Positions 46,948-58,251 of a stretch of 64,000 nt of DNA are shown here, in pieces (positions within the stretch are counted from its first letter, which is position 1; every line of letters starts with the position of its first letter). The notes under the pieces are model-generated. The model was not told the origin of the DNA. It saw nothing but the letters and a program-made list of their open reading frames with translations, and ran no database searches. A program made the position numbers and the translations under genes. Source of the stretch: Lachnospiraceae bacterium (GTDB lineage Bacteria; Bacillota; Clostridia; Lachnospirales; Lachnospiraceae); the NCBI GenBank assembly GCA_021202465.1, contig JAJQCZ010000056.1, positions 17,551 through 81,550 of the forward strand. The letters run 5' to 3'.

Positions 46948-49900
46948 TTACTCTTCTCCTTCTTCCTCCGCAGGCATTTCCTCTGCCTCGGCTTCCTCTT
47001 CGTCGCTGTCTTCCTCAGACGCTTCAATCTCAACGACAGACTCTTCTTCCTCAGCCCCTTCGGCTTCCGCGACGTTCTCCGCTTTTTCCTCCGAAGTCTC
47101 GAAGTACCCGGCGTCCTCGCTTACGTCCTCCGCAGATACCTCCGTCGCCTCGTAGCTCTCAGCCTCTTCGTCTGCCTCCGGATATTCCTCTGCGGGCTCC
47201 TCCGGCGGAATCAGATCACTGCCGTCGGTATCCAGCTGCACGTCGCGGTACTTCTTCATGCCGGTCCCGGCAGGAATCAGTTTACCGATGATGACATTCT
47301 CCTTCAGACCAATCAGAGGATCCACCTTGCCATTGATGGCCGCCTCGGTCAGGACCTTGGTGGTCTCCTGGAAGGAGGCCGCCGACAGGAAGGAGTTGGT
47401 CGCCAGCGAAGCCTTGGTGATACCGAGCATAATCTGCTTGCCCTCCGCCGGCTGCTTACCCTCGGCGATGAGCGCCTCGTTCATGTCCTCGTACTCCAGC
47501 ACATCCATGGAAGTGCCGGGAAGCATCTCGCTATCCCCGCTCTCCTCGATGCGGATCTTCTTCAGCATCTGACGGACGATGACCTCGACGTGCTTGTCGT
47601 TGATCTCCACGCCCTGCAGACGATATACACGCTGCACCTCGCGGATCATATAATCCTGCACAGCGCGCACACCCTTGATCTTCAGCAGATCATGCGGGTT
47701 CACGCTTCCTTCGGTCAACTCGTCGCCGGGTTCAATCACAGCGCCGTCGGAGATCTTGATACGGGATCCGTAAGGAATCAGATAAGTCTTCGAGTTTCCG
47801 GTCTCCGGATTCGTGATCACGATCTCGCGCTTCTTCTTGGTATCCTTGATAAATGCCTCGCCGCCGATCTCAGAAATGATCGCCAGGCCCTTGGGTTTTC
47901 TGGCCTCGAACAGCTCCTCGACACGGGGAAGACCCTGTGTAATATCGCCGCCGGCCACGCCGCCGCTGTGGAAGGTACGCATCGTCAGCTGTGTGCCGGG
48001 CTCACCAATGGACTGTGCCGCGATGATACCCACGGCCTCACCCACCTGCACCGGCTCGCCGGTGGCCATGTTGGCCCCGTAGCACTTCGAGCAGACCCCC
48101 AGATGGGAACGGCAGGTCAGCACGGAACGAATCTTTACCGATGTCACACCGGTCGCCATGATCAGAGGCGCCGTCTTGGGTGTCACCAGCGTATTGGCAG
48201 CCACCACGACCTCGCCGGTTGCCGGATCAACGATATCCTCGGCCAGCGTCCGACCGGTGATGCGCTCCTGCAGACCCTCGATGACTTCCTGACCATCCAT
48301 GAAGGCCGTAATTTCCAGATACGGAATCTCGTCCTTCCCGGCCGAGCAGTCCTCTTCGCGGATGATCAGATCCTGCGAGACGTCCACCAGACGACGGGTC
48401 AGGTACCCGGAGTCAGCAGTACGCAGCGCCGTATCAGACATACCCTTTCTGGCGCCGTGCGCAGACACGAAATATTCCAAAACATCCAGTCCCTCACGGA
48501 AATTGGACTTGATCGGCAGCTCGATCGTGCGTCCGGTCGTATCGGCCATCAGGCCGCGCATGCCGGCCAGCTGCTTGATCTGCTTGTCGGAACCACGGGC
48601 TCCGGAATCCGCCATCATGTAAATGTTGTTGTATTTGTCCAGGCCGTCCAGCAGCTCCTTGGTCAGGATCTCGTCGGTCTCTTTCCAGGTCTCGATGACT
48701 TCCTTGTAGCGCTCCTCGTCGGTAACCAGGCCGCGGCGGAAGTTCTTGCTGATACGGTCTACTCTCTCCTGCGCCGCCCGAATCAGCTCCGGCTTCTCGG
48801 CCGGCACGGTCATATCGGAGATAGAAACCGTCATGGCCGCCTGTGTCGAATATTTATACCCCATGGCCTTGATCCTGTCCAGAGCCTCCGCCGTCTGAAT
48901 CACACCATGGATATTGATCGTCTTCTCGAGAATCTGCTTCAGGCCCTTCTTGCCGACATGGAAATCAATCTCCAGCTTCAGCTCATTTCCCGGAATCGAG
49001 CGGTCCACAAAGCCCAAATCCTGATCGATGATCTCATTGAAGATAAACCGTCCCAGCGTAGACTCCACATTTCCGGTGATCACGCTCCCATCCGGCATGG
49101 TCTTCTGCATGCGGACAGTGATCCGGGAATGAAGCTTCAAAGCCTGATTTTCATAAGCCAGCATGGCCTCATTCAGGTCCTTAAAGTATTTCCCTTCGCC
49201 GAGAGAACCGGGTCTTTCCTGTGTCAGATAGTAGATACCCAGCACCATATCCTGCGACGGAACAGCCATGGGGCCGCCGTCGGATGGCTTCAGCAGGTTA
49301 TTCGGCGAGAGCAGCAGGAAACGGCACTCCGCCTGTGCCTCCACGCTCAGAGGCAGATGCACAGCCATCTGGTCACCGTCGAAATCGGCGTTGTATGCCG
49401 TGCAGACCAGAGGATGCAGCTTGATAGCCTTGCCTTCGACCAGGATCGGCTCGAAAGCCTGAATACCCAGACGATGCAGCGTAGGCGCACGGTTCAGCAT
49501 CACCGGGTGCTCCTTGATGACATCCTCGAGGACATCGAAGACCTCCGGCTGCATACGCTCTACCATTTTCTTGGCGCTCTTGATATTGTGCGCGATGCCC
49601 CGGCCCACCAGCTCCTTCATCACGAAGGGCTTAAAGAGCTCGATGGCCATCTCCTTGGGCAGACCGCACTGATAGATTTTCAGCTCCGGCCCCACCACGA
49701 TTACGGAACGACCGGAATAGTCCACACGCTTACCCAGCAGGTTCTGGCGGAAACGTCCCTGTTTTCCTTTCAGCATATCAGACAGAGACTTCAGCGGACG
49801 GTTGCCGGGACCCACCACAGGGCGGCCTCTGCGGCCATTGTCGATCAGAGCGTCGACCGCCTCCTGAAGCATCCGCTTCTCATTGCGCACGATGATATCC

Positions 49901-50754
49901 GGCGCGCCCAGCTCCAGCAGCCGTGCCAGACGGTTGTTGCGGTTGATGATCCGGCGATACAGATCATTCAGGTCAGAGGTGGCGAAACGACCGCCATCCA
50001 GCTGGACCATGGGACGCAGATCCGGCGGAATCACCGGAATCACATCCATGATCATCCATTCCGGCCGGTTGCCGGAAGTGCGGAAGGCCTCGACGACCTC
50101 CAGACGCTTGATGATCCGGGCCCGTTTCTGACCGGTTGCCTTCTCCAGCTTTCCGCGCAGATCCGCAGACTCTTTCTCCAGATCAATGGCCTTCAGCAGC
50201 TCCTGAATGGCCTCGGCGCCCATTCCCACGCGGAAATTGCCGTAGCCGAATTTGTCCAGAGCCTCCCGGTATTCCTTCTCGGAAAGGACCTGTTTATACT
50301 CCAGCGTCGAGTTTTTCTTATCCAGAACAATATAGGAAGCAAAGTACAGCACCTTCTCCAGTGTCCGGGGAGACAGATCGAGGATCAGTCCCATGCGGCT
50401 GGGGATTCCCTTAAAATACCAGATATGGGAGACCGGCGCTGCCAGTGCGATATGACCCATGCGCTCTCTGCGCACGCTGGACTTGGTCACTTCGACGCCG
50501 CAGCGGTCACAGATCACACCCTTGTAACGGATCTTCTTATACTTGCCGCAGTGGCACTCCCAGTCCTTGCTGGGTCCGAAAATGCGCTCGCAGAACAGAC
50601 CGTCCTTCTCCGGCTTCAGAGTCCTGTAGTTGATGGTCTCGGGCTTCTTGACCTCGCCCCGGGACCAGCTCAGGATCTTCTCCGGAGACGCCAGGCCAAT
50701 TTTTATCGCATCAAACACCAACGGCTGATATGTCTCTTCATTCACAGCGGGCAT
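46948..50754 (-). CDS. rpoC: DNA-directed RNA polymerase beta' subunit
   Basis: 1268 residues. The N-terminal zinc ribbon ([20 protein letters not shown]) and the catalytic Mg-binding NADFDGDQM near 455 are intact; the second zinc site ([13 protein letters not shown]) lies near 890. Beyond the conserved end (about residue 1180) is a strongly acidic tail of about 88 residues, rich in Glu, Asp and Ala and with almost no basic residue. The tail is unusual in length; its role is unknown. It lies 14 bp after rpoB. Confidence 0.98.
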   Translation of the reverse strand: MPAVNEETYQPLVFDAIKIGLASPEKILSWSRGEVKKPETINYRTLKPEKDGLFCERIFGPSKDWECHCGKYKKIRYKGVICDRCGVEVTKSSVRRERMGHIALAAPVSHIWYFKGIPSRMGLILDLSPRTLEKVLYFASYIVLDKKNSTLEYKQVLSEKEYREALDKFGYGNFRVGMGAEAIQELLKAIDLEKESADLRGKLEKATGQKRARIIKRLEVVEAFRTSGNRPEWMIMDVIPVIPPDLRPMVQLDGGRFATSDLNDLYRRIINRNNRLARLLELGAPDIIVRNEKRMLQEAVDALIDNGRRGRPVVGPGNRPLKSLSDMLKGKQGRFRQNLLGKRVDYSGRSVIVVGPELKIYQCGLPKEMAIELFKPFVMKELVGRGIAHNIKSAKKMVERMQPEVFDVLEDVIKEHPVMLNRAPTLHRLGIQAFEPILVEGKAIKLHPLVCTAYNADFDGDQMAVHLPLSVEAQAECRFLLLSPNNLLKPSDGGPMAVPSQDMVLGIYYLTQERPGSLGEGKYFKDLNEAMLAYENQALKLHSRITVRMQKTMPDGSVITGNVESTLGRFIFNEIIDQDLGFVDRSIPGNELKLEIDFHVGKKGLKQILEKTINIHGVIQTAEALDRIKAMGYKYSTQAAMTVSISDMTVPAEKPELIRAAQERVDRISKNFRRGLVTDEERYKEVIETWKETDEILTKELLDGLDKYNNIYMMADSGARGSDKQIKQLAGMRGLMADTTGRTIELPIKSNFREGLDVLEYFVSAHGARKGMSDTALRTADSGYLTRRLVDVSQDLIIREEDCSAGKDEIPYLEITAFMDGQEVIEGLQERITGRTLAEDIVDPATGEVVVAANTLVTPKTAPLIMATGVTSVKIRSVLTCRSHLGVCSKCYGANMATGEPVQVGEAVGIIAAQSIGEPGTQLTMRTFHSGGVAGGDITQGLPRVEELFEARKPKGLAIISEIGGEAFIKDTKKKREIVITNPETGNSKTYLIPYGSRIKISDGAVIEPGDELTEGSVNPHDLLKIKGVRAVQDYMIREVQRVYRLQGVEINDKHVEVIVRQMLKKIRIEESGDSEMLPGTSMDVLEYEDMNEALIAEGKQPAEGKQIMLGITKASLATNSFLSAASFQETTKVLTEAAINGKVDPLIGLKENVIIGKLIPAGTGMKKYRDVQLDTDGSDLIPPEEPAEEYPEADEEAESYEATEVSAEDVSEDAGYFETSEEKAENVAEAEGAEEEESVVEIEASEEDSDEEEAEAEEMPAEEEGEE

Positions 50755-50768
50755 GTTCGATCTCCTTT

Positions 50769-53700
50769 CTAGTTGTCATAATCGCCGTCATCCAGTGCAT
50801 CCTCATCGACATCCATGACATCACCAAAATCCGGCATATCCACGTCCTCGTCGATGTCTACCTCTGCGTCAGCCTCCTCTGCCTGCTCAGCTTCGGAAGC
50901 CACCAGCTCACCGTTCGAGAATTCCTGTTCCTGATATCCATAGGAACCGTAATCCTCCTTCTTCTGGTGGTGATAATCCCGGTCTCCCTCGATCACCGAA
51001 CGGAAATCCTTCTCGGCATAGTCCACATTCTCGCGGACCTCCACCTCGTTGCCGTTCTCATCCAGCAGCGTCATATCCAGGCACAGCGCCTGCATCTCCT
51101 TCAGCAGAACCTTGAAGGACTCCGGCACGCCCGGCGTAGGGATGTTGGTTCCCTTGATGATGGCTTCATAGGTCTTGACACGACCCACCACATCATCCGA
51201 CTTCACCGTCAGAATCTCCTGCAGCGTATAGGCGGCGCCGTAGGCCTCCAGAGCCCAGACCTCCATCTCACCGAAACGCTGTCCGCCGAACTGAGCCTTA
51301 CCGCCCAGAGGCTGCTGCGTCACCAGCGAGTAAGGGCCGGTGGAACGGGCATGGATCTTGTCGTCCACCAGATGATGGAGCTTCAGATAATGCATGTGAC
51401 CGATCGTGACCTCACTGTCGAATTCCTCGCCGGTACGGCCGTCACGCAGCTGCACCTTACCCTCTCTGGTAATGGGAACACCCTTCCACACCGCGCGGTG
51501 CTCCAGATGACTTCCCAGGTATTCCATAACCTCCGGCTTTACCTTGCCGGTGTATTTCTCTTCGAATTCTTCCCACTCTGTATTGACGTAGTCGTTGGCC
51601 AGTTCCAGGGTATCCATGATATCCGTCTCTTTCGCACCGTCAAACACAGGTGTGATGACCTTGAATCCCAGCGCCGCGGAAGCCAGACTCAGATGCGTCT
51701 CCAGCACCTGCCCGATGTTCATACGGGAAGGCACGCCCAGAGGGTTCAGCACGATGTCCAGCGGACGTCCGTTGGGCAGATAGGGCATATCCTCCACGGG
51801 CAGCACCCGGGAGACCACACCCTTATTTCCGTGACGGCCGGCCATCTTGTCGCCCACGGAAATCTTTCTCTTCTGCGCGATGTAGATGCGCACTGTCTCG
51901 TTGACACCGGGCGCCAGCTCGTCGCCGTTCTCCCGGGTGAAGACCTTGGCATCAATGATGATGCCGTAGGCGCCGTGAGGCACCTTCAGGGAAGTATCCC
52001 GCACCTCTCTGGCCTTCTCACCGAAAATCGCCCGCAGCAGACGCTCCTCAGCCGTCAGCTCCGTCTCTCCCTTGGGGGTAACCTTACCCACCAGGATATC
52101 GCCGGCCCGCACCTCGGCGCCGATACGGATGATACCTCTCTCATCCAGATCCTTCAGCGACTCGTCGCCGACACCGGGCACATCCCGTGTGATCTCTTCC
52201 GGTCCCAGCTTGGTATCCCGGGCCTCCGCCTCGTATTCCTCAATATGAATGGACGTATATACATCGTCCTGCACCAGACGCTCGCTGAGCAGAACCGCGT
52301 CCTCGTAGTTATATCCTTCCCAGGTCATGAATCCGATCAGCGGATTCTTGCCCAGTCCGATCTCACCCATGTATGTGGAAGGTCCGTCCGCCAGAACTTC
52401 TCCCTGTTCCACAACCTGTCCCTTATCCACAATGGGCTTCTGGTTGTAGCAGCTGCTCTGGTTGCTTCTCTTGAACTTGGTCAGATGATAGTTGTCGCGC
52501 TGACCATCCTCCCGCTTGACCGTAATGTCCGTGGCGGAAACGCGCTCCACGACACCGGCATTCTTCGCCAGCACGCAGACGCCGGAGTCAACGGCCGCTT
52601 TTGCTTCCATTCCGGTGCCCACCACGGCGGAGTCCGTCATCATCAGCGGCACCGCCTGCCGCTGCATGTTCGAACCCATCAGAGCCCGGTTGGCATCATC
52701 GTTCTCCAGGAAAGGAATCATGGAGGTGGCAACTGAGAACACCATCTTAGGAGAAACGTCCATCAGATCGATCCGGCCGCGGTCAAATTCAGATGTCTCC
52801 TCACGATAACGGCCGGCCACACTGTTTCTCACGAAATGACCTTCCTCGTCCAGCGGCGAGTTGGCCTGCGCCACATAATAATTATCTTCCTCATCGGCTG
52901 TCAGATAGACAACGTCCTCGGTCACGCGGGGATTCTTCGGGTCGCTCTTATCCACCACCCGGTAAGGCGCCTCCACAAAGCCGTATTCATTCACACGGGC
53001 ATAGGTGGCCAGCGAGTTGATCAGGCCGATGTTGGGTCCCTCAGGGGTCTCAATCGGGCACATCCGTCCATAATGTGTATAATGTACGTCACGTACCTCG
53101 AATCCGGCCCGGTCACGGGACAGGCCGCCGGGGCCCAGTGCGGACAGACGCCGCTTGTGGGTCAGCTCGGCCAGCGGATTGTTCTGATCCATGAACTGAG
53201 ACAGCTGGGAACTTCCGAAGAACTCCTTCACGGCCGCCGTCACCGGCTTGATATTGATCAGAGACTGCGGCGTAATCGTTTCCTGATCCTGGGTTGTCAT
53301 TCTCTCGCGCACCACCCGCTCCATCCGGGAGAGACCGATGCGGTACTGATTCTGCAGCAGCTCGCCGACCGCACGGATACGGCGATTTCCCAGGTGATCG
53401 ATATCATCCGAATTGCCGATCCCGGCGGAAAGATGCATGCAGTAATTGATGCTGGCAAAAATATCCTCCCGGGTGACGTGCTTGGGCACCAGCTGTGCCA
53501 CATCCCGGCGAATGGCCGCGAGCAGCTCCTCACGCTCAGGGAATTCTTCCATCAGACGTTTCAGCTCCGGATAGAACACGTCCTCGCGGACGCCCAGATC
53601 CAGAGGATCGCAGTCCACATGGGTCGACAGATCCACCATCATATTGGAAAGGACCTTGACCTTGCGCTCCTCGCTCTCCGCCTGCACATAGACATAAGGA

Positions 53701-54680
53701 ATCCCGGCGTTCTGAATCTCGGTCGCCTTCTCCTTACTCACCACCGTCCCCGCTTCCGCGAGCACCTCGCCGGTCTCCGCATCGACAACATCCTCGGCCA
53801 GCGTCCGGCCGGCAATGCGGTTGCGGAAATGAAGCTTCTTATTAAACTTATAACGTCCCACCTTGGCCAGATCATAGCGGCGGGGGTCGAAGAACATGCT
53901 CTCCAGAAGACTCCGGGCATTATCCACATACAGCGGCTCGCCGGGACGGATCTTCTTATACAGATCCAGCAGTCCCTCGTCCGCGTTCGTCGCCGTATCC
54001 TTGCCGAGACTGGCCAGAAGCATGGGCTCCTCGCCGAACATCTCCAGAATCTCCGCGTTGGTACCGACACCCAGCGCACGGATCAGCACCGTGACCGGCA
54101 CCTTCCGGGTCCGGTCCACACGCACATAGAAAATGTCATTGGAATCGGTCTCGTATTCCAGCCAGGCTCCGCGGTTGGGAATCACGGTGCAGGAATACAG
54201 CTTCTTTCCCAGCTTGTCATGGGAAATGCCGTAATAAATACCGGGAGAACGAACCAGCTGGCTGACGATGACGCGCTCCGCGCCGTTGATCACGAAGGAT
54301 CCCGTATCGGTCATCAGCGGCAGATCACCCATGAAGATCTCATGTTCATTGATCTCACCGGACTCTTCGTTAATCAAACGTACTTTCACCTTCAGAGGGG
54401 CCGCCAGGGTCGCATCTCTCTCCTTGCACTCCTCTATGGAGTACTTCACCTCATCCCGGCACAAGGTAAAGTCAACAAACTCAAGACTCAGGTGCCCGCT
54501 GAAATCGGAAATGGGGGAGATATCGTTAAAAACCTCCTTCAGCCCTTCGCTGAGAAACCACTGATAGGAATTCTTCTGAATCTCGATCAGGTTCGGCATC
54601 TCCAGCACTTCTTTTTGTCTTGAGTAGCTCATTCTCACGCCTTTGCCGGACGGAACCGGGCGCATTCTGCAATTCTCCAT
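50769..54680 (-). CDS. rpoB: DNA-directed RNA polymerase beta subunit
   Basis: 1303 residues from ATG 54680, which has AGGGGTG upstream and gives the family start before [15 protein letters not shown]; a longer in-frame start at 54773 is rejected. The rifampicin pocket [19 protein letters not shown] keeps the residues found in sensitive strains (Asp of MDQ, His of THK, Ser of LSALG). The catalytic [12 protein letters not shown] stretch near 950 is present. The last 45 residues are acidic ([13 protein letters not shown]), like the tail of RpoC. rplJ-rplL are not adjacent here. Confidence 0.98.
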   Translation of the reverse strand: MENCRMRPVPSGKGVRMSYSRQKEVLEMPNLIEIQKNSYQWFLSEGLKEVFNDISPISDFSGHLSLEFVDFTLCRDEVKYSIEECKERDATLAAPLKVKVRLINEESGEINEHEIFMGDLPLMTDTGSFVINGAERVIVSQLVRSPGIYYGISHDKLGKKLYSCTVIPNRGAWLEYETDSNDIFYVRVDRTRKVPVTVLIRALGVGTNAEILEMFGEEPMLLASLGKDTATNADEGLLDLYKKIRPGEPLYVDNARSLLESMFFDPRRYDLAKVGRYKFNKKLHFRNRIAGRTLAEDVVDAETGEVLAEAGTVVSKEKATEIQNAGIPYVYVQAESEERKVKVLSNMMVDLSTHVDCDPLDLGVREDVFYPELKRLMEEFPEREELLAAIRRDVAQLVPKHVTREDIFASINYCMHLSAGIGNSDDIDHLGNRRIRAVGELLQNQYRIGLSRMERVVRERMTTQDQETITPQSLINIKPVTAAVKEFFGSSQLSQFMDQNNPLAELTHKRRLSALGPGGLSRDRAGFEVRDVHYTHYGRMCPIETPEGPNIGLINSLATYARVNEYGFVEAPYRVVDKSDPKNPRVTEDVVYLTADEEDNYYVAQANSPLDEEGHFVRNSVAGRYREETSEFDRGRIDLMDVSPKMVFSVATSMIPFLENDDANRALMGSNMQRQAVPLMMTDSAVVGTGMEAKAAVDSGVCVLAKNAGVVERVSATDITVKREDGQRDNYHLTKFKRSNQSSCYNQKPIVDKGQVVEQGEVLADGPSTYMGEIGLGKNPLIGFMTWEGYNYEDAVLLSERLVQDDVYTSIHIEEYEAEARDTKLGPEEITRDVPGVGDESLKDLDERGIIRIGAEVRAGDILVGKVTPKGETELTAEERLLRAIFGEKAREVRDTSLKVPHGAYGIIIDAKVFTRENGDELAPGVNETVRIYIAQKRKISVGDKMAGRHGNKGVVSRVLPVEDMPYLPNGRPLDIVLNPLGVPSRMNIGQVLETHLSLASAALGFKVITPVFDGAKETDIMDTLELANDYVNTEWEEFEEKYTGKVKPEVMEYLGSHLEHRAVWKGVPITREGKVQLRDGRTGEEFDSEVTIGHMHYLKLHHLVDDKIHARSTGPYSLVTQQPLGGKAQFGGQRFGEMEVWALEAYGAAYTLQEILTVKSDDVVGRVKTYEAIIKGTNIPTPGVPESFKVLLKEMQALCLDMTLLDENGNEVEVRENVDYAEKDFRSVIEGDRDYHHQKKEDYGSYGYQEQEFSNGELVASEAEQAEEADAEVDIDEDVDMPDFGDVMDVDEDALDDGDYDN

Positions 54681-54831
54681 AGACGTTTCACCCCTATTTA
54701 AAAGATAATGATGATACAGGGACAGGATTTCTGTCCCCCTGATCTCACGCATTTCCTCACACTGCGGCCTCATCAGACCTTCCTTCCATGGTCAAAAGTT
54801 AGGCATATGACACCACAATAGTGCAAACTTC

Positions 54832-54860
54832 ATATTATCAAAGAAAAGTCAAGCTGTCAA
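54832..54860 (-). promoter_or_regulatory. promoter of rpoB-rpoC
   Basis: On the minus strand TTGACA (54855-54860), 17-bp spacer, TAATAT (54832-54837). The leader to the rpoB start is about 145 nt, long enough for control but without a motif I recognise. Confidence 0.85.
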
Positions 54861-54910
54861 TCGTTTTTACCCATTTTTTTGCAAATCTGGGCATTTCTGC
54901 TACTTTTCCC

Positions 54911-54939
54911 TTGCATCCTGCCCTTGCAAATGATATAAT
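54911..54939 (+). promoter_or_regulatory. promoter of the small membrane-protein gene
   Basis: TTGCAT (54911-54916), 17-bp spacer, TATAAT (54934-54939), divergent from the rpoB promoter. Confidence 0.75.
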
Positions 54940-55022
54940 ATCTGAGTGTGTGTCAAAATACGGGATGTGGTTCACGCGGCGGATCGCAGCGGTCACACCG
55001 GATGAAACCAGGAGGAATCTAT

Positions 55023-55481
55023 ATGTTTTGGATTTGGAAAGTACTGTTAGGAATTCTCATCGTTGCCGCCATCGTGCTCGTCGTTCTGTATTTCCTTGGG
55101 CGAAGGATGCAGAAGAAGCAGGCGGTCGCGCAGGAGCAGATGGAGGCCATGAAGCAGGTCGTCTCCATGCTGATCATCGACAAAAAGATGCTGCGCCTGA
55201 AGGATTCCGGTCTCCCCCAGGCCGCCATTGACCAGACTCCCAAGTATATGCGCCGGAGCAAGATGCCCATCGTCAAGGCCAAGGTCGGCCCCCGCATCAT
55301 GACGCTCTGCGCCGAGCGGGACGTGTGGGATGTGCTTCCTGTCAAATCGGAAGTGAAGGTCGAGCTCTCCGGCATCTACATCACCGCCATCAAGAGTGTG
55401 CGGGGCGGCACGATCCAGAAGCCTGAGAAGAAGAAGGGCATCTGGGCCCGGGTCAGAGCCAAGATCTCCGGGAAGGAATAA
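55023..55481 (+). CDS. conserved hypothetical single-pass membrane protein
   Basis: 152 residues. One N-terminal membrane span (WKVLLGILIVAAIVLVVLYF, about 5-24) is followed by a basic stop-transfer (GRRMQKKQ) and a soluble, basic domain (RSKMPIVKAKVGPRIMTLCA, VLPVKSEVKVELSGIYITAI). I recognise no family; similar proteins divergent from rpoB occur in Lachnospiraceae as far as I recall. CAGGAGG precedes the ATG. It ends 23 bp before the first of two long hairpins. Confidence 0.75.
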   Translation: MFWIWKVLLGILIVAAIVLVVLYFLGRRMQKKQAVAQEQMEAMKQVVSMLIIDKKMLRLKDSGLPQAAIDQTPKYMRRSKMPIVKAKVGPRIMTLCAERDVWDVLPVKSEVKVELSGIYITAIKSVRGGTIQKPEKKKGIWARVRAKISGKE

Positions 55482-55504
55482 GGCGGGAATATCTGCAAAA
55501 AGTC

Positions 55505-55569
55505 AAAGAGAAAAATCAAGGGTTGCGGGACAGACTGAAACAGTCCCTCAACCCTTGATTTTTCTCTTT
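55505..55569. repeat. long hairpin I with conserved 23-nt core
   Basis: Two perfect 21-nt arms (55505-55525 and 55549-55569) flank a core at 55526-55548. The stem can serve as terminator of the upstream plus-strand gene, since it ends in a T-rich tract. The core is the exact reverse complement of the core of hairpin II, while the outer stem sequence is different. Confidence 0.85.
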
Positions 55570-55707
55570 TCGCAAGGAGCCTCCCTGAGCCGCTGCTCCG
55601 CGCTGAAAAAGACCCCATCGCAGGCTGATCTGCACGGCAAACGAACTTCATATCACAGGCTCCTTCAAACGAGGGCTGGGAAGCCTGCTGAAAACACTGT
55701 AAAGACA

Positions 55708-55772
55708 GGGAGAAGAGATACGTGGGTGAGGGACTGTTTCAGTCTGTCCCGCACCCACGTATCTCTTCTCCC
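55708..55772. repeat. long hairpin II with the same core inverted
   Basis: Two perfect 21-nt arms (55708-55728 and 55752-55772) flank a core at 55729-55751 identical to that of hairpin I read from the other strand. Both units are 65 nt long. It lies 34 nt from the galM stop and could terminate galM, although no T run follows on that strand. The 138 bp between the hairpins carry a further 9-bp inverted repeat (AAGGAGCCT 55574-55582, AGGCTCCTT 55657-55665) and no gene. Confidence 0.85.
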
Positions 55773-55805
55773 GTATTATAGTCATTCTCAGACACTTGAA
55801 TGTTC

Positions 55806-56819
55806 TTACCGCACCGAGAACCGGTAGGCCGTGCGGGTCACATATTCCTCCCCGGGCGCCAGCATCATGGAAGGAAAATCAGCATGGTTCACGGAATCCG
55901 GATAGTGCTGCGTCTCCAGGCACAGCCCGGTGTTGCGGCCGTGCGGCGCAGCCAGATAGTTTCCGATATAGAACTGCACGCCCGGCTGGTCCGTAAACAC
56001 CTCCATATGGATGCCCGTCTCCGGCAGATAAACACTGGCCACAGAGCGGAAACCGCTGCCGTCCAGAACATAGTTGTGATCATAACTCTCTGTCAGAGCC
56101 AGCTGCGGATCCGGGGCAAAGGCGTCCCGCCCCACCTCCTTCGGCACACGGAAATCAAAGGGCGTACCCTCCACAGGAAGAAGACGTCCCGTCGGAATGC
56201 TCCCGGCGGCAATCTCCGTGATCGCGCTCCCCAGAAGCTGTACCTGATGGCGGAAGATATGATCCTCGCGGCCGGTAAAATTAAAATAGGAGTGATTTGT
56301 CAGATTCACCGGCGTGTCCCGGTCAGTCCGGGCCCGGTAAGTAATCTCCAGGGCATTCTCAGCCGTCATCCGGTACGTGACGGAAACCGCAAGATTTCCG
56401 GGGAAACCACCTTCCCCGTCCGGGGAAGTGCGGCGCAGAGTCACAGAATCCTCTCCGGCCTCCGCCTCCCAGATCTGGCGGTGGAATCCATTCGGCCCGC
56501 CGTGGAGCTGATTCGGCCCTTCATTGGCCTCCAGACGGTGCGTCTCTCCGTTCCAGGTATAGACAGCTCCGCCGATGCGGTTCCCCACCCGGCCGACACA
56601 GGCACCCAGATAACAGGTATCTTCCTCGTAATATTCCCTGACACTGCCGTAGTTCAGCACCACATTCTGAAGCCGTCCCTCCCGATTGGGCACCCGCAGT
56701 TCCTGCACGATACAGCCCAGATTCAGGATGGCAGCCTCTGCGCCGCCCGCCCCGCGGATTACATACCGGTCTACAGCCTGACCGTCCGACGTCACGCCGA
56801 ACCGTTCTTTTTGTACCAT
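55806..56819 (-). CDS. galM: aldose 1-epimerase (galactose mutarotase)
   Basis: 337 residues. It interconverts alpha and beta anomers of aldoses. Active-site features are the His of LHGGPNGFHRQ, the catalytic His of NLTNHSYFNFTG, and Glu in TGLCLETQHYPD. Full length. It is on the same strand as the isomerase-xylulokinase pair but 95 bp after the DUF1934 gene, so co-transcription is uncertain. Mutarotation of xylose or galactose would suit its surroundings. Confidence 0.95.
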   Translation of the reverse strand: MVQKERFGVTSDGQAVDRYVIRGAGGAEAAILNLGCIVQELRVPNREGRLQNVVLNYGSVREYYEEDTCYLGACVGRVGNRIGGAVYTWNGETHRLEANEGPNQLHGGPNGFHRQIWEAEAGEDSVTLRRTSPDGEGGFPGNLAVSVTYRMTAENALEITYRARTDRDTPVNLTNHSYFNFTGREDHIFRHQVQLLGSAITEIAAGSIPTGRLLPVEGTPFDFRVPKEVGRDAFAPDPQLALTESYDHNYVLDGSGFRSVASVYLPETGIHMEVFTDQPGVQFYIGNYLAAPHGRNTGLCLETQHYPDSVNHADFPSMMLAPGEEYVTRTAYRFSVR

Positions 56820-56914
56820 ATGTTCTCTCCTCCCCGGCGCGGCGTCTGCCCCGCAGCAGTACGGATACGCTGCGCCGTTTCTATTTTCATAAATCGATCT
56901 GAGAGCCTGTCCGC

Positions 56915-57373
56915 TCAGCTGCGCAGGGAAAAGCCGCTGTCCGGGCCTTTCGGCTGAACCCGGATGCGGAGGCGGTTCTCCGAGGCATGTTCATAATTGA
57001 TCTCCAGCCCATACTCAATATCCAGGTTCATTTCTCCCCCGCTCTCTTCCAGATGAATCCGGCTGGTGTGGATCCCCAGCGCCAGAACACCAAAGGGCGT
57101 GCTGTAATGGCTCTGTGTGTTCTTTCCCTCCTCGAAACGCATCTCCGTGCTGATCACACCGTTCTTGCGCAGGCTCACGTGATCCGGCGAGATTTTCAGA
57201 ATATTTTTCACGGGCTCCGGATACTCCTCCACCATCTCCTCATAGAGCAGATAATGCTTCCCGTTCCGCAGGTAATACTGACCCGGGGAAATGATATCCA
57301 CACTGTCTTTCTCCTTCTCACCGTCCCCGGTAAACAATACGCCGCTGACGGTGATCAGCACCTCTCTGTCCAA
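56915..57373 (-). CDS. DUF1934 domain protein
   Basis: 152 residues from a TTG start at 57373, chosen because GGGAGG lies 7 nt upstream and the family begins with a short strand like VLITVSGVL; a longer in-frame start would overlap murI deeply. The beta-rich, lipocalin-like fold is suggested by ISPGQYYLRNGKHYLLYEE, FEEGKNTQSHYSTPFGVLAL and GEMNLDIEYGLEINYEH. Function unknown. Adjacent to murI on the same strand. Confidence 0.8.
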   Translation of the reverse strand: MDREVLITVSGVLFTGDGEKEKDSVDIISPGQYYLRNGKHYLLYEEMVEEYPEPVKNILKISPDHVSLRKNGVISTEMRFEEGKNTQSHYSTPFGVLALGIHTSRIHLEESGGEMNLDIEYGLEINYEHASENRLRIRVQPKGPDSGFSLRS

Positions 57374-57410
57374 GATCTTTCCTCCCGTGTAGTCGTCTTC
57401 CGTCACAACC

Positions 57411-58229
57411 TCAGAATTCTTCGATGTCCACCACCTGCGTTTTCCGGATATCATACGGCAGGATGGAATTGGCGAAAACCTCGAATTTCTCTGCGCCGTC
57501 GCTGACATAGAATTCGTGATGGATCATCTCTCCCTCCGGCACAGGCTCTGCCAGGAGATGCTTCTCCTGCAGAAGCTGCCGCAGACTGACCGCCGTCTCG
57601 TAGGCCGGATTCACCAGCTGCACCGAAATGCCCATGCACCGCCCGATCAGGGAACGCAGCAGGGGATAATGGGTACAGCCGAGAATCAGTGTATCGATGT
57701 CCTGTTTTTTCAGCTCATCCAGATAGCGGTTGGCGATCTCCTCCGTCACATGGTCATGAAGCATGCCCTCCTCCACCAGAGGCACAAACAGAGGGCAGGC
57801 CTTGCCGTACACCGTCAGATCCGGATTCAGGCTCTGTATATAACGGGTATACATGCCGCTGCGGATGGTGGCATCGGTGGCAATCACGCCGATGCGGCCA
57901 TTTTCTGTAGTGGCCACCGCGGTCCGGGCCCCCGGCTTCACCACACCAATGATCGGGATGTCAATCTCCCGCTCCATCGTTTCCAGTGCATAGGCGCTGG
58001 CGGTGTTGCAGGCCACAGCGATCGCTTTAACCTGCTTTGTCTCCAGGAACCGCACGATCTGACGCACAAAGCGAATGATTGTAACCTGCGACTTGCTCCC
58101 GTAGGGAACGCGGGCCGTGTCTCCGAAATAAATAATTTTCTCGTCGGGCATCTGACGCATGATCTCCCGGGCGACGGTCAGACCGCCGACGCCGGAATCA
58201 AAGACCCCGATGGGTGCCTGGTTGTTCAT
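57411..58229 (-). CDS. murI: glutamate racemase
   Basis: 272 residues. It makes D-glutamate for peptidoglycan. The catalytic cysteines are in VACNTASAYA near 70 and LGCTHYPLL near 180; the N-terminal IGVFDSGVGGLTVAR carries the first aspartate. ATG 58229 has AGGAGG upstream. It directly follows xylB (22 bp) and belongs to a tight minus-strand series that begins with ddl, another cell-wall D-amino-acid gene. Confidence 0.96.
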   Translation of the reverse strand: MNNQAPIGVFDSGVGGLTVAREIMRQMPDEKIIYFGDTARVPYGSKSQVTIIRFVRQIVRFLETKQVKAIAVACNTASAYALETMEREIDIPIIGVVKPGARTAVATTENGRIGVIATDATIRSGMYTRYIQSLNPDLTVYGKACPLFVPLVEEGMLHDHVTEEIANRYLDELKKQDIDTLILGCTHYPLLRSLIGRCMGISVQLVNPAYETAVSLRQLLQEKHLLAEPVPEGEMIHHEFYVSDGAEKFEVFANSILPYDIRKTQVVDIEEF

Positions 58230-58251
58230 AGAACCTCCTGATTCAGTCGCT

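Noticed and set aside
46891..50772. 1293-codon open frame on the plus strand antisense to rpoC
   Set aside because: The opposite frame is a clear RpoC with all catalytic motifs; the antisense protein is rich in His/Leu/Arg with no family features, an effect of the G+C-rich codon pattern.
52836..54623. Long open frame antisense to rpoB
   Set aside because: Shadow of RpoB; no recognised domain.
50769..54680. Rifampicin-resistance substitutions in rpoB
   Set aside because: The residues usually altered in resistant strains appear wild type.
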